From the NCBI RefSeq assembly GCF_900105625.1, contig NZ_FNSD01000001.1, forward strand, positions 1,178,001-1,242,000: a DNA stretch of 64,000 nucleotides, written 5' to 3'. The notes beneath the pieces are model-generated. The model was given only the letters and a program-made list of their open reading frames with translations, ran no database searches and had not been told where the DNA came from. The stretch comes from Terriglobus roseus (GTDB taxonomy: Bacteria; Acidobacteriota; Terriglobia; Terriglobales; Acidobacteriaceae). Position 1 is the first letter of the stretch. Each line of letters opens with the position of its first letter. The translations under genes and the position numbers were made by a program. Shown here piece by piece: positions 37,058 to 45,839 of the stretch.

Positions 37058-39448
37058 CTAGCGCGTCCAGGTGATGGAGCCGATGATGGTGCGGGGTGCG
37101 CCCGGAGCAACGCGCACGCGCGTGCTGCCGCCTTCGAAGTAGCGGCGATCGCCCACGTTCTGCACGTTGAAGTTGACGTTGAGGCGGCTCGCATCATGCA
37201 GCGTGCGAGAGTACGAGAGGTTGGTATCCACACGCGCATACCCCGGTGTCAGGTACGTGTTGTTTGCGTCACCGTAGCGGCGGCCGGAGCCAAACACGCC
37301 AGCGCCAACACCGAGCCCCTTCAACCCACCGTTCGACATGGTGTAGTGCGTCCAGAAGTTCCCTGTGTGTCGCGGTGCACCCGCGAGAAGATTGCCAACG
37401 CGAATCGTGTTGTCCTGCGTGACCTGCGGAATGTTGTAGGCGTACCCGGCAATGATGTTCCAGTCACGCGTCAGTTGGAACGTGTTGTCCGACTCGATGC
37501 CTTTGCTGCGCTGCTCTCCCACGGCAATGGAGTAACCGGTATGGACCGGGTCTGCGGTAAGAACGTTGGTCTGCTTGATCTGAAAAGCGGAGATGGTGGA
37601 AACGTATCGCTGCGAAGGATTCGTGAAGCGGATCCCCGTCTCCATCAACTCGCCTCGCGTGGGCTTGTAAGGAGTGCTGTCGAAAGTCGTACCGATCTGG
37701 GGCTGGAATGACTTCGCATAGGTCGCATACAGCGAGATGCGTTCGATCGGTTGATACACGATGCCCGTACGAGGCGACCATGCCGTGTTGCGGCCGGACA
37801 CATGGGGAACATACGCCCCGCGGGCGCTGAAGTAGGTATCCGTGATCGTCTTGGCGATGTCATACCGCGTTCCCAGCGTGAGCTTCAGATTCTTCCGCAG
37901 CTCAATCTGGTCCTGAAGATAGAAGCCGCCATAGGAGCCATCGGCGTTGTTCGAAATGTCCGGGCCCAGAACACGTGTCGGCAGCGCCGCATAGTTCGGG
38001 TTGTAAAGATCCAGGGTGACCGCACCAAGTGCTGCCGGCCTGGCCTTCGCATAGTTCGGGTTGATCTCACGGTCAAGCTCAAACCCGCCAAGAATCGTAT
38101 GCCCGATCGGACCAGTGCGAATCCGTCCAACAGCCTCGTTGACCCAGTAGTGCGTCTGGAAGTTCTGCTCTGAGGTCGAGTCGTTCAGCGTGATCGTGCG
38201 GTTGTCCTTGGTCGACAGCGATTGCGCGACACGCGAGTTGTAGATCGAGACGCCGACGGAACTGCGCTCGTAACTGCGAAGAACCCAATGGCTGCCGATC
38301 GTCTTGTCGACACTGATGCCCACCTTCCCCTGGCGATCGGGAGCAATCAGCTTGGGGTCGTTCAGGTAAGTGCTGATCGGTACGTTCGCTGGGCGGGTTC
38401 CGACTGCGATGAGGCCCTGGTCGTTCACCGAATTCTGAATCAGGAACTCGCTATAGAAACGCACAGACATCGTCGGATTCACAACCCACGTCAACACTGG
38501 GGCGATGAACGCCTTCTGGGTGAACGCATAGTTGCGGAAGCTCTTCGTATCCAACCCGGACACCGTAAAGCGATAGAGCAACGACTGGGTCTTATTGAAA
38601 GCGCCGGTGAAATCCAGGTTGAGCTGGTTATAACGGAAGCTGCCACTGGTATAGCTGGCATTGAAGGCACGATTAGGACTTGGAGCACGAGTAACAACAT
38701 TCACCACGCCACTCGGATCAAGTCGGCCGAACACCATCGATGACGGTCCCTTGAGCACTTCCACACGCTCGACGTTGCTCAACTCCAACGGCGCACGGTT
38801 TGAGCTGGGATCATTACGGAAGCCGTCCTTGAACTGGTTCATTGTCGTAAAGCCACGAATCGTGATGCTCTCGTAGCGCCCGCCCGACGTCCAAGGGATG
38901 ACCACACCGGCAACATTGCGAAGCACGTCGTTCATACTGCGTGCCTGCTGCTGATCCAGGACCTGTCGCGAGACAATCTGCAAGGACTGCGGTACGTCCC
39001 GCAGCAAGGTCTCTGTACGCGTGCCGATGTCGCTGGCGGCAACGAGGGAACCATTCGAGGTGGACACTGTCACCGTCTCTGCGTTGGATCGCACCGCCAT
39101 GGCAACATCGAAGTGCGACGCAGCCACTGAAGCCAAGACGTGGATCGTCTTCTCCTGCGCCTGAAATCCCTCTGCTTCGGTATGCATCACATACGATCCC
39201 GCGGGCACTTCCACCACAACAACACCACTCTCGTTGGTGGTTGCGCTCTTGACCACGGAGCCGCAGGTCATCGCGATGTGGGCACCGGAGATTGAGGCTC
39301 CCTGCGCATCGGTGACGGCAAGTTCCACGGGCGTCATTGCCCCACCGCAAACCACAGAAGACGATGCGGTTTGCGCAGTAGCGTGCGTCGCGGCCAGAGC
39401 ACTGGCAGCCAGGGCCATCCCCATGGCCCTTGATCGAAATGTTCGCAT
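37058..39448 (-). CDS. TonB-dependent siderophore-type receptor
   Basis: 796 residues from ATG 39448, with AAGGA/AGGAGG sites upstream. The signal peptide ends THATAQ. Residues ~38-115 are a carboxypeptidase-regulatory-like domain (PVELAVTDAQGASISGAHI, GVVVVEVPAGSYVMHTEAEGFQAQ). The plug has the siderophore-receptor pattern (LLRDVPQSLQIVSRQVLDQQ, MNDVLRNVAGVV, ITIRGFTTMNQFKDGFRND, VEVLKGPSSMVFGRLDPSG). A full 22-strand-type barrel ends in the terminal aromatic-rich strand GAPRTIIGSITWTR. It imports a ferric siderophore or similar chelate using TonB energy. A structured RNA element lies in its leader and a PepSY protein precedes it, so iron- or substrate-responsive control is likely. Confidence 0.95.
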   Translation of the reverse strand: MRTFRSRAMGMALAASALAATHATAQTASSSVVCGGAMTPVELAVTDAQGASISGAHIAMTCGSVVKSATTNESGVVVVEVPAGSYVMHTEAEGFQAQEKTIHVLASVAASHFDVAMAVRSNAETVTVSTSNGSLVAASDIGTRTETLLRDVPQSLQIVSRQVLDQQQARSMNDVLRNVAGVVIPWTSGGRYESITIRGFTTMNQFKDGFRNDPSSNRAPLELSNVERVEVLKGPSSMVFGRLDPSGVVNVVTRAPSPNRAFNASYTSGSFRYNQLNLDFTGAFNKTQSLLYRFTVSGLDTKSFRNYAFTQKAFIAPVLTWVVNPTMSVRFYSEFLIQNSVNDQGLIAVGTRPANVPISTYLNDPKLIAPDRQGKVGISVDKTIGSHWVLRSYERSSVGVSIYNSRVAQSLSTKDNRTITLNDSTSEQNFQTHYWVNEAVGRIRTGPIGHTILGGFELDREINPNYAKARPAALGAVTLDLYNPNYAALPTRVLGPDISNNADGSYGGFYLQDQIELRKNLKLTLGTRYDIAKTITDTYFSARGAYVPHVSGRNTAWSPRTGIVYQPIERISLYATYAKSFQPQIGTTFDSTPYKPTRGELMETGIRFTNPSQRYVSTISAFQIKQTNVLTADPVHTGYSIAVGEQRSKGIESDNTFQLTRDWNIIAGYAYNIPQVTQDNTIRVGNLLAGAPRHTGNFWTHYTMSNGGLKGLGVGAGVFGSGRRYGDANNTYLTPGYARVDTNLSYSRTLHDASRLNVNFNVQNVGDRRYFEGGSTRVRVAPGAPRTIIGSITWTR

Positions 39449-39460
39449 GGTGTTCCTTCT

Positions 39461-39476
39461 CCTCCTTTGCGGGAGG
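39461..39476 (-). promoter_or_regulatory. hairpin over the receptor ribosome-binding site
   Basis: In the mRNA sense CCTCC-CGCAAA-GGAGG can fold and hide the GGAGG upstream of the receptor start. It directly follows the 3' strand of the pseudoknot element, so it could be the expression platform of that element. Confidence 0.5.
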
Positions 39477-39478
39477 GG

Positions 39479-39540
39479 TTGTTGTCGATCTCACTCACAC
39501 ACCCGGCGCTTCGCCAAAAGACAACCGTTGCGTGGCTTCT
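39479..39540 (-). promoter_or_regulatory. conserved leader RNA element, copy 2 (before the receptor gene)
   Basis: Shares with copy 1 the blocks GGTTGTCTTTT, GGCGAAGC, CCGG and GAGATCGACAAC in the same order. The pair GGTTGTC with GACAAC is kept. The other helix is weaker here: CACGC with GTGTG, one G-U pair. The spacer between the two 5' strands is three bases in both copies. It lies 31-92 bases upstream of the receptor start. Confidence 0.65.
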
Positions 39541-39556
39541 TGATAGAGAAAGTCTG

Positions 39557-40723
39557 TTAGACCGCTACTGCGTCCGGCGCTCTGTGTGCCGTTCTCACGG
39601 CACGTCTCTTACGGCTTCGCCATGCCAGCCAACGGCGGATGGAAAGCGAAAATCCTGTAACGACAAGTAGCAAGGCTCCAAGCGCAGTAAAAAACGCAAC
39701 CATCTGGCCTGTAAGACCGAACAGCTCGCCCGTGTGGATGAAGTGGGCAAGAAGCCTCCATCTGCGTCCCCGCGTATTGTCCTGGTAGTGCGCCCATTTC
39801 AGGACTTCTGCAGACTTGCGTGCCAGCGTAAGTTGCGATTTGGTGCGAGGATCGCCGCCCTCGCCCTCATCGATGGAGAAGGCAATGTCCTTGCCCTTCG
39901 CCAGGGGGACACGCAACGTCAGGCTCGTCCACGAGGGGTCTTGCATCGCCGCTTTTGCAATCAGTGGATCGAGTTCCTTGTAGCGCGAGACGGGCAGAAC
40001 TTCGCTTGTCTTCAGTTCACGCTCCGCTCGTACTGAAGGCAGCGTATCTCCCGCCGCGCGATACAGCAGGCCGTTGGCCCATGCATAGGCCATGATCAGC
40101 CCGGTCAGCGAGATCGTCACAAGGGGCAGGAACAGCCAGAACCCGGCAACGGTGTGCAGACTCCATTCCGACGCACGGCCGAATCCCTTCCACTTGGGCA
40201 CCAGGCCCACGCGGGTATGCTTCCATGTCCACTGCCGGGGCAGCCACAGGATCAGGCCGCTCAGCAACAGGAAGACAAAAGCAAGAACACACGCATTCTT
40301 GATCGACCGCAGTCCCTCGTTACGCGTTCCTACCAACGCGACATAGCGATGGAGATCATGCACTTCATCAAAGAACCCGCGCAACCGTCCCGCGTTCGTA
40401 TCCAGCAAACGCCCGCTGCATGCGTCCACCAGAAGAAGCCGTCCCTTGGGGAAAGCGATCTCGTCCGGTCGATGCGGATTCGCATAGGACGTCCAGGAAA
40501 GCGGCTGACCATAGCCAAGGCCGGCCGTCGTCGTCAGTATCTCGGATGGAGCAGTGCATGTCTGCGTTTGTGCCGTAGACGTCCTCAGCCTGTGCTCCGA
40601 CCAGCCAATGATCTGCGGCTGAAAGGCCAGGATGCAGCCCGTTACAGCAAGAAAAGCCACCACGGAACCCACGATTATTCCAGTGGTCAGGTGCAGCCAA
40701 AACAGAACGCGGCGAGCGGTCAC
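39557..40723 (-). CDS. PepSY-domain membrane protein
   Basis: 388 residues from GTG 40723. It shows the PepSY_TM layout of iron-reductase-like proteins: a first helix (LFWLHLTTGIIVGSVVAFLAVTGCILAF), a periplasmic PepSY-like part (PHRPDEIAFPKGRLLLVDACSGRLL, FDEVHDLHRY), two central helices (ACVLAFVFLLLSGLILWLP, WSLHTVAGFWLFLPLVTISLTGLIMAYAW) and a last helix after HTGELFGLTGQMVAFFTALGALLLVVTG. Conserved histidines (HDLHRY, LHTVAG, HFIHTGE) could bind haem. Family knowledge: such proteins accompany TonB siderophore receptors and may reduce the imported iron chelate. It is 108 bases upstream of the receptor gene. Confidence 0.92.
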   Translation of the reverse strand: MTARRVLFWLHLTTGIIVGSVVAFLAVTGCILAFQPQIIGWSEHRLRTSTAQTQTCTAPSEILTTTAGLGYGQPLSWTSYANPHRPDEIAFPKGRLLLVDACSGRLLDTNAGRLRGFFDEVHDLHRYVALVGTRNEGLRSIKNACVLAFVFLLLSGLILWLPRQWTWKHTRVGLVPKWKGFGRASEWSLHTVAGFWLFLPLVTISLTGLIMAYAWANGLLYRAAGDTLPSVRAERELKTSEVLPVSRYKELDPLIAKAAMQDPSWTSLTLRVPLAKGKDIAFSIDEGEGGDPRTKSQLTLARKSAEVLKWAHYQDNTRGRRWRLLAHFIHTGELFGLTGQMVAFFTALGALLLVVTGFSLSIRRWLAWRSRKRRAVRTAHRAPDAVAV

Positions 40724-40845
40724 GCTGCACCACTTTGCTTTGCGAAAAGACAGATAACAATGGGACTACTAGGGCGCATTATGGCATCCATAGCCGACCG
40801 CGCACCACATGATCTATAGTGGAGCAACTCGTCAGCCTTCTTTGA

Positions 40846-40904
40846 GGTTGTCGATCTCAGCCTCCTTCCGGGGCTTCGCCAAAAAGACAACCGGGGGAGG
40901 CTTT
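40846..40904 (-). promoter_or_regulatory. conserved leader RNA element, copy 1 (before the PepSY gene)
   Basis: In the mRNA sense, strands occur in the order AGCCTCC (40902-40896), GGTTGTC (40892-40886), GGAGGCT (40865-40859), GACAACC (40852-40846). AGCCTCC pairs perfectly with GGAGGCT, and GGTTGTC perfectly with GACAACC. The two 7-bp helices interlock as an H-type pseudoknot. The loop carries GGCGAAGCC. It lies about 120 bases upstream of the PepSY start. A second copy precedes the receptor gene. I do not recognise a known riboswitch class. Confidence 0.7.
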
Positions 40905-41497
40905 TGTTGTGTCCCCATCATATAGGACGAATCCGGTCCGCGTTGTGGTCAGTTCCAGTACAAAAGAGAATTACCTCTGACCAAATCGTCATTGAAAACC
41001 ATCCATAGCTCCTCAGAGGCGCGCTAAATCGTCCTTAGGTCATCCCCGCCACCAAATCTAATCCCAGAATCGTGGGCACATCGTGGGCTCGGCGGTTGTG
41101 CCGACGGCGTCCTTTCAGGTCCACACAGTCGCGGCCTGCGGGGGATCGCCTTCTCACTATCGCTGGTGCGAGGCCAAGAGACGACCCCAACGAACCTTGT
41201 TCTGGATGCCTATAGGAACAGCGCTTTACCCGCAAATGCCGAAATTATGACGTTCGCCTCCAGAATCTGCTCTGAGATCCGTCATTGGGATTGGGCTCAG
41301 GTCTTGCCAAACGCCCTGCCCGTACAAGTGTTTCTGGATTGTCGACCTATCGCCAATGCACTGATCGACCCGGCTTAGTACCGCTATGTCGGCTTATCGC
41401 CAGCGACCGCCAATGAAGAAAGTGGATTTCCCGAGAAATAAGATTTAGCCCTGGCACATGGGAAGAGAGAGGGACAGGAGACTGGAGTGAACTCCTG
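40905..41497. other. 0.6 kb intergenic, promoter region of the PepSY-receptor operon
   Basis: No gene recognised. The transcript start of the PepSY operon must lie above 40904. Short frames at 41035-41378 on both strands have no recognisable features. Confidence 0.4.
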
Positions 41498-42325
41498 TCA
41501 TCGGTCCCTGCCTAACACCGCAGGGGATCTTCCGCGTCTTAGCCAGAAATTGATCATCAGAGAGTCTTCGTGATTCTCCACGAAATGACTCCACCCCGCA
41601 GGCACATAGAGCAGATCGCCCGCACGCTGCGTGATGGAGATCGATTTAGCCTTCGAGAACTCCGGGAAGCGCGTCGCATCCGGAGACTTTGCGTTAACCA
41701 TGCTGACCCCGAAGTCTGGAAGTGCATTCGGTTGCGGATGAATCATGTAGAGATAAGGAAAATCGGCTGGCGGATAGAGGAGCCATTCTTTGGCACCGAA
41801 GTAGGCAAACGAGAAGTTGTCCGGGATGTCCTTGTGCAGGGCGGTCACCGTTCCCCTCTTACCCATCCACATCCGTGGCTCATTGAGAAAATATTCAGGG
41901 TAGAACATCGGAAAAGGTACCCCGAGATCGCGCGCCATCTCGACGGGGATCACGGTGCCGGCGGCATAGGCCGTCCCGGCATCGTTTACCTGCATGAAGT
42001 GTTCCCCAATGAAATTTCTTAGGGGCATCCCTTCTTCGCGGCGATTCAGATAGCTACCTGGATCTGCCATATTGCCGAAACGGACGGTCACGGTCTGATC
42101 GCCGTAGGCCTCTTGCAGCAGACCTAAGATCTCCGCTTCAGAGAACTTTAACGCGCCCAGCCGCAGTAGAAAAGGCACGGAGCGCGCTGCATACTCTTTC
42201 GAAAATGCCTCGTCACTCAGAGAATCAAGAACGTCCAGGGCGGCGAGGCGAGGCATCTCACAGGTCGCCTCACATATCTGGGGAAACCAAACAACAGGAC
42301 TATCCATCAATCGACTCCGACACAT
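41498..42325 (-). CDS. cupin-like / JmjC-type Fe(II)-dependent oxygenase
   Basis: 275 residues; ATG 42325 or the ATG six codons later. A cupin_8/JmjC core: VTALHKDIPDNF gives the HxD metal pair, KEWLLYPPADFPYLYMIHP the 2-oxoglutarate-contact region, and GDLLYVPAGWSHFVEN the distal histidine. The N-terminal helix part (AFSKEYAARSVPFLLRLGAL) is typical. Family knowledge: these are protein- or small-molecule hydroxylases, in Acidobacteria and Caulobacter-like bacteria often near TonB receptor loci. The substrate is unknown. It is monocistronic, about 590 bases from the leader of the PepSY operon. Confidence 0.9.
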   Translation of the reverse strand: MCRSRLMDSPVVWFPQICEATCEMPRLAALDVLDSLSDEAFSKEYAARSVPFLLRLGALKFSEAEILGLLQEAYGDQTVTVRFGNMADPGSYLNRREEGMPLRNFIGEHFMQVNDAGTAYAAGTVIPVEMARDLGVPFPMFYPEYFLNEPRMWMGKRGTVTALHKDIPDNFSFAYFGAKEWLLYPPADFPYLYMIHPQPNALPDFGVSMVNAKSPDATRFPEFSKAKSISITQRAGDLLYVPAGWSHFVENHEDSLMINFWLRRGRSPAVLGRDR

Positions 42326-42631
42326 TTTGAGAATAGATCCTGGACGACTCCAGCCCGGCCTAAAGTCCCTAGAAGTCGGCTTGTGTTAACGATTGCTGGC
42401 GCAGGGAAGCTCTTCTAGCGAGAACAGGCCGATGCACTCACTGAGTCAGGATTAGTCTTCATGAGGGTGCCTCGCTTCATTCGAAAGCGCCGCAGGAAAT
42501 CAAGGGAAAGAATGCAAAGAGGAGGAACTTGACTCTTTGCCGCGCAGCCGGCGAGCGGGGCCGGTACCCAGCGGGATGAGGGTCGGGAGAAACCGAAGGG
42601 GTTCTCCCGCGCTTTTTGCGAGCGTTCCAGA
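42326..42631. other. intergenic, no gene
   Basis: No coding frame of note. Ends at the terminator of the ParB-like fragment. Confidence 0.4.
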
Positions 42632-42660
42632 GAAAAACGGCCCCGGACGAACCGGGGCCG
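42632..42660 (-). terminator. strong intrinsic terminator
   Basis: In the minus sense, a perfect 9-bp stem CGGCCCCGG / CCGGGGCCG with a 5-base loop, followed by TTTTTCT. It lies 11 bases after the stop of the ParB-like fragment. Confidence 0.85.
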
Positions 42661-42671
42661 GAGTGAAGCAA

Positions 42672-42930
42672 TTAGGCGGCCCTCTGTTTCTTCGCACTTG
42701 TCTTTTTCTCGGCAGGTTTGACGAGAGTTGGAGCGGCTTTGGGCTTGCTGGCTTTCTTTGGACTGGCCTGGGGCGGAACGAAGATGACCTCGGCTTCCGT
42801 CAGCAAGTCGGGGTCGGTGTCGCGCGGAAGGCTGAGATGGTCCGTCAACGCGAGGCGCAGCGCGAAGCTGGTTAGCTTTATGTCTGCTGTTGTGCCAAGT
42901 GCGGAGAGAACGATCTCCTGCTCGGCCTGT
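42672..42930 (-). pseudogene. C-terminal fragment of a ParB-like plasmid protein
   Basis: The last ~85 codons read as coherent protein: DDENHRQAEQEIVLSALGTTADIKL, FALRLALTDHLSLPRDTDPDLLTEAEVIFVPPQ, then a lysine/alanine-rich tail ending KKTSAKKQRAA. This resembles the end of ParB-domain proteins found on plasmids and integrative elements of Acidobacteria. Upstream of about 42930 the frame stays open but is antisense to an ArdC-like fragment and no longer looks natural, so the N-terminal nuclease/DNA-binding part is lost. The family call is tentative. Confidence 0.5.
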
Positions 42931-42947
42931 CTGTGGTTCTCGTCGTC

Positions 42948-43140
42948 CCCTGCGAAGTGACTGGCGACTTCCTCAAGGAAGCGCTGCGCGAAGTTTCCGG
43001 AGACCCCGGCGAGAGCATCGATCGTCTCGCGGCCTTCCTGAGAAGCCAGGGCATCCAGATTGTCTACAACCCGAAGATTGCCCCCGCCATGGGGATGAGC
43101 TACGGCGGACGCATCGCCATCCCTTGGAACGGAGGCGAAG
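42948..43140 (+). pseudogene. ArdC-like antirestriction protein, internal/C-terminal fragment
   Basis: The + strand reads VTGDFLKEALREVSGDPGESIDRLAAFLRSQGIQIVYNPKIAPAMGMSYGGRIAIPWNGG. This matches the segment before the zincin motif of ArdC-type proteins (IxYxxxIAPAxGxSYGGxIxL). The HExxH motif that should follow is missing and both ends are cut. ArdC proteins protect incoming conjugative DNA. Together with the ParB-like stump facing it, this is plasmid/ICE debris. Confidence 0.55.
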
Positions 43141-43229
43141 ATGGAGTGGAAAGGACGAGCGAAGCGAAGGTCTGCACAAGCGCAGCGCGGAAGACTGCGG
43201 GAGACCCCTTGCGCCGCGCGATCGGGGCA

Positions 43230-43390
43230 GAGCCCCTTAGCGAGGTTTGGCTTCCACATACGTGCGCGTTAGCGCACGGGATCTCCCAGGGTGGGCGTTG
43301 CGGGCGGGAACGGCCCGCTGAGGTGGGTTAGCGCAGGACGCAGAGCGGCTGAAGACAGGGAGGAAAGCTCCTCCTCCGAACCGTCAAGCT
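43230..43390. repeat. hairpin-rich stretch
   Basis: Several short perfect inverted repeats in succession: GGGGC-AGA-GCCCC, GTGCGC-GTTA-GCGCAC, CGGGC-GGGAACG-GCCCG and GAGGAAAGCTCCTC. It follows the ArdC-like fragment and has no gene. It could be part of a plasmid transfer or replication region, or simply an intergenic relic. Confidence 0.4.
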
Positions 43391-43439
43391 AGCGTCGGCG
43401 CTAGGTCGGAAAAGTAGAACTTCAAGAAGGCAGCGGTGA

Positions 43440-43857
43440 AGCACGCAGGGAAAGACACATGGTCAACATGCCGCTTGTAAGGAAGCATAACCACGACCTT
43501 TTCGCCCTTCGTGACAGCTGCTTTGAGGTCACCTGTCGCGGACTCTCTCTTCCTTCTTGAAGAGATCCAGGGCTATGTGATGATCCTGCGCGGTTCCCGT
43601 CGTATAAGTCCTGTCGAAGTCCATTCGCCCATTTTGCTCAAGACGTCAAACTTCTGCTGGTATTCCGAATCCAGCTTGGTCACAGGTGTCACGCCTGCCT
43701 GCTCCGCAAAAGGCTTCATGTCCACTTTCAAGCTTTTGATGGTACGTCACCATCTGCTGGCGCAGGCCTTCACCTTCGGATTGGAAGCTTTCTCCGTGGC
43801 CAACTGGCTGAACTTGATCTCAGTGAAGTCACTCTGCGAAGACTTCGTCAGTACCGC
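43440..43857 (-). pseudogene. DUF4142 gene, frameshifted
   Basis: The complement, in broken frames, reads SDFTEIKFSQLATEKASNPKVKA. A frameshift follows, then MKPFAEQAGVTPVTKLDSEYQQKFDVLSKMGE, then another break, and finally SATGDLKAAVTKGEKVV. This is the DUF4142 (ferritin-like, periplasmic) order: LGxLAxxKASNPxVKxFAxxMV, then LSxKxGxxxDxxY, then DxxLKAxxxKxxP. At least two frameshifts exclude function. Confidence 0.6.
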
Positions 43858-43916
43858 TTCTCCATATCACTCGTAAGCGCGCATGCAGCTACACCGCTCA
43901 CTATCAGAAAACAACC

Positions 43917-44130
43917 CAGATCTACTGAACGCATCTACATTTGGAACTTGTAAGCGCACCTACGCCAATCCGTAAGTCATAGAAGCTGCTTCCCTTCCTT
44001 GTTTGGTCAGCCTACACATCAGGCTGGTGTTCGACAGGCGCCTCTGTATCATTGAATCGATCCTCGGCGTCCCTGCACATTACGATTTAACGCGGACGAT
44101 CTTGGCGCGCTCAGATGACGAAGTCTTCGC
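43917..44130 (-). repeat. diverged repeat A, winged-helix-like relic
   Basis: About 210 bases similar to 52330..52550. The complement still reads RAKIVRV, RIDSMIQRRL and CRLTKQGREAAS, with frame breaks. This looks like the C-terminal wing of a small helix-turn-helix regulator. Both copies share the exact block AGCTGCTTCCCTTCCTTGTTT on the + strand except at the flanks. Confidence 0.5.
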
Positions 44131-44234
44131 ACCGCGGTGCTGTGACAAAGCAGAATCGCTGCTGGTTGGTAGACCGGTTGCCAGATGCCTTGCGCTGAAC
44201 CGGCGATTGGCGGCGTAAGTGCATCGAACCTGTC

Positions 44235-44405
44235 ATGGATGACGATTTCAGTGTTCTTTGCCCCGCAGGGGAAGGCCTCCGCCGGGAGTGGGCTCTACGT
44301 ATCGGAGAGTACGGCAGTCCGTTCGAATATTCCGCAGAGTGGCGGGCATTGGTCTACCACACTAACACTTGCCTGCTTTGCAGGATGAATCGTCGCGAAG
44401 GTTAA
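44235..44405 (+). CDS. small protein with CxxC motif, family 1 member a
   Basis: 56 residues from ATG 44235 to TAA 44403. It starts MDDDFSVLCPAGEGLRREW and ends ALVYHTNTCLLCRMNRREG. The pattern LCPxGxxLxxxW - x20 - W(K/R)xxxxHxxxCxLC is shared with the gene at 49253..49435. Conserved cysteines and a histidine suggest a small metal-binding protein. It falls below common gene-length cut-offs. Function unknown. Confidence 0.6.
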   Translation: MDDDFSVLCPAGEGLRREWALRIGEYGSPFEYSAEWRALVYHTNTCLLCRMNRREG

Positions 44406-44649
44406 CTCTCGTGCGAGGGCCGCGGCTCACGAATGTGCGGGCAGTTCTGGGCTTCCGATTACTCTCGCGCTTTATTCAGTGAACGATCTTCTCGTGACAA
44501 GCGCGGCCGCTCGTGTCGAACAGCCCTAATCGTGTAATCGAGGACTGAGATGCCGGGGTCAGTGCACGTCTTTATGGGTCTCTCGTCTCGACCGCGGTTC
44601 ATGAGACGGACTTTCGTGGTCTCTGACAATACCTATTCAGGAGTGCTAC

Positions 44650-44934
44650 GTGGACACGGAGTTGGGAAGCATGGCTGGCACGCAAGAGGTGCAGTTGCTG
44701 GTTCATCGATTGCTGGAAGAGGCGAGAGCCTTGGCAGGCTTTGACTGCATTTGGCTAGATAAACGGGGTGAGATCAAGGCTGCGAAACATCCCCCGGAGG
44801 GGAGGCTAGCGGCTCGCGGTGTCTTCTTACACATCTCTCCAGGGAAGGATAGGCCAATAGTTTATTTCACAAAGACCTACGTCAAGCGTTGGGACCTCAC
44901 CACCGAGAACATTGAACGCATATCACGCAGATGA
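44650..44934 (+). CDS. hypothetical protein, 94 residues
   Basis: Start GTG 44650 is preferred over ATG 44671 because AGGAG lies six bases before it, at 44639-44643. The soluble protein has a helical N-terminus (QEVQLLVHRLLEEARALAGFDCIWLD) and a beta-rich C-terminal half (GVFLHISPGKDRPIVYFTKTYVKRWDL). No family is recognised. It stands alone. Confidence 0.55.
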   Translation: MDTELGSMAGTQEVQLLVHRLLEEARALAGFDCIWLDKRGEIKAAKHPPEGRLAARGVFLHISPGKDRPIVYFTKTYVKRWDLTTENIERISRR

Positions 44935-45424
44935 AGGAAGAGTACCGATGCGGTCGATTAGGCAGCCGTACCAAGTCTCCATACATCTGGGATGGAGATC
45001 TGTAGCCACTTAGGCGTGCCGCTCACCTTGACCTGGGCCAAGGGAGGATACTCACCGGCTTTCGCGCTCACCCTGGTCATCAGCACATGGCGTGACGGCG
45101 CGCTCTTTACGGCGGAGAAGCGGATTGGCAAGTAATTTAATGCCTGCTCCTCGGGTACAAGCCTCACCGGCAGAGAAGTCGACGTTCTTCGCCTGTCGCT
45201 GTTCCCCCAGGTCACTTCCCTTACCTCGGTCACTGTTGAAGCGCCGGTCGATAACCATCCGTCAGGTTCGATGTCTCGAAGCCGGCAAGTCATCTGGTAG
45301 CGGCGGCGTCATTCAGAGATCCCTCAGTGACAGCGGACGGGCTGAGGATTGGCTGGCGGGATAAGCCCGAACGCTGTTCCGCTTCAGATGCGGCAAGGTG
45401 GAGACTCTGACACAAGAGATAGAG

Positions 45425-45634
45425 ATGAAGTTTCGTATCCTGATCGAGAGCAGCCCTGGCAGCACGGCTCGTCATTTCCTGGTCATGACGGAGTCGGTGG
45501 GCGAGATCCGTATAGTGCCTCGACATTCCCTCGTCCGATTCAAGATGACCAACAGAAGGCATATGGACCTCGATGCGAGAAATATTGAAGCTGGGACGGA
45601 GCATGGCTCACTAAAGTTGCCCGGTGAGTCTTGA
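45425..45634 (+). CDS. hypothetical protein, about 69 residues (uncertain)
   Basis: From ATG 45425 (MKFRILIESSPGSTARHFLVM ... VPRHSLVRFKMTNRRHM). A compact beta-strand-like pattern without a known family. The complementary strand (45290-45604, HLYLLCQSLHLAASEAEQ) is also open and protein-like, so strand assignment is unsure. Confidence 0.35.
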   Translation: MKFRILIESSPGSTARHFLVMTESVGEIRIVPRHSLVRFKMTNRRHMDLDARNIEAGTEHGSLKLPGES

Positions 45635-45839
45635 GCCAGAACCAATGATCTAACGAAAGTGGTTCCGAAAACTTTGACTGCGCCGCTTCTTTGGAGCAGC
45701 GCTCAGCGGTGTTGTTCTCTGTCTCGTCCCTAGGGACAGGGCAAATCCGCAAGAGTGTCTTCCAGGACCGCATGGTCCGCATTGGTGATCAGCTGCGAGG
45801 AAGCCTCTTTCTTCTCTGAACGAAGAGCCTTACGGCCAT

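Noticed and set aside
42933-43331. Full 132-codon plus-strand frame as an intact antirestriction protein
   Set aside because: Only about 60 codons resemble ArdC. The HExxH region is missing and the rest is hairpin-rich non-coding-like DNA.
43240-43390. CRISPR-like array
   Set aside because: The inverted repeats differ from one another and are not regularly spaced. There is no direct repeat unit.
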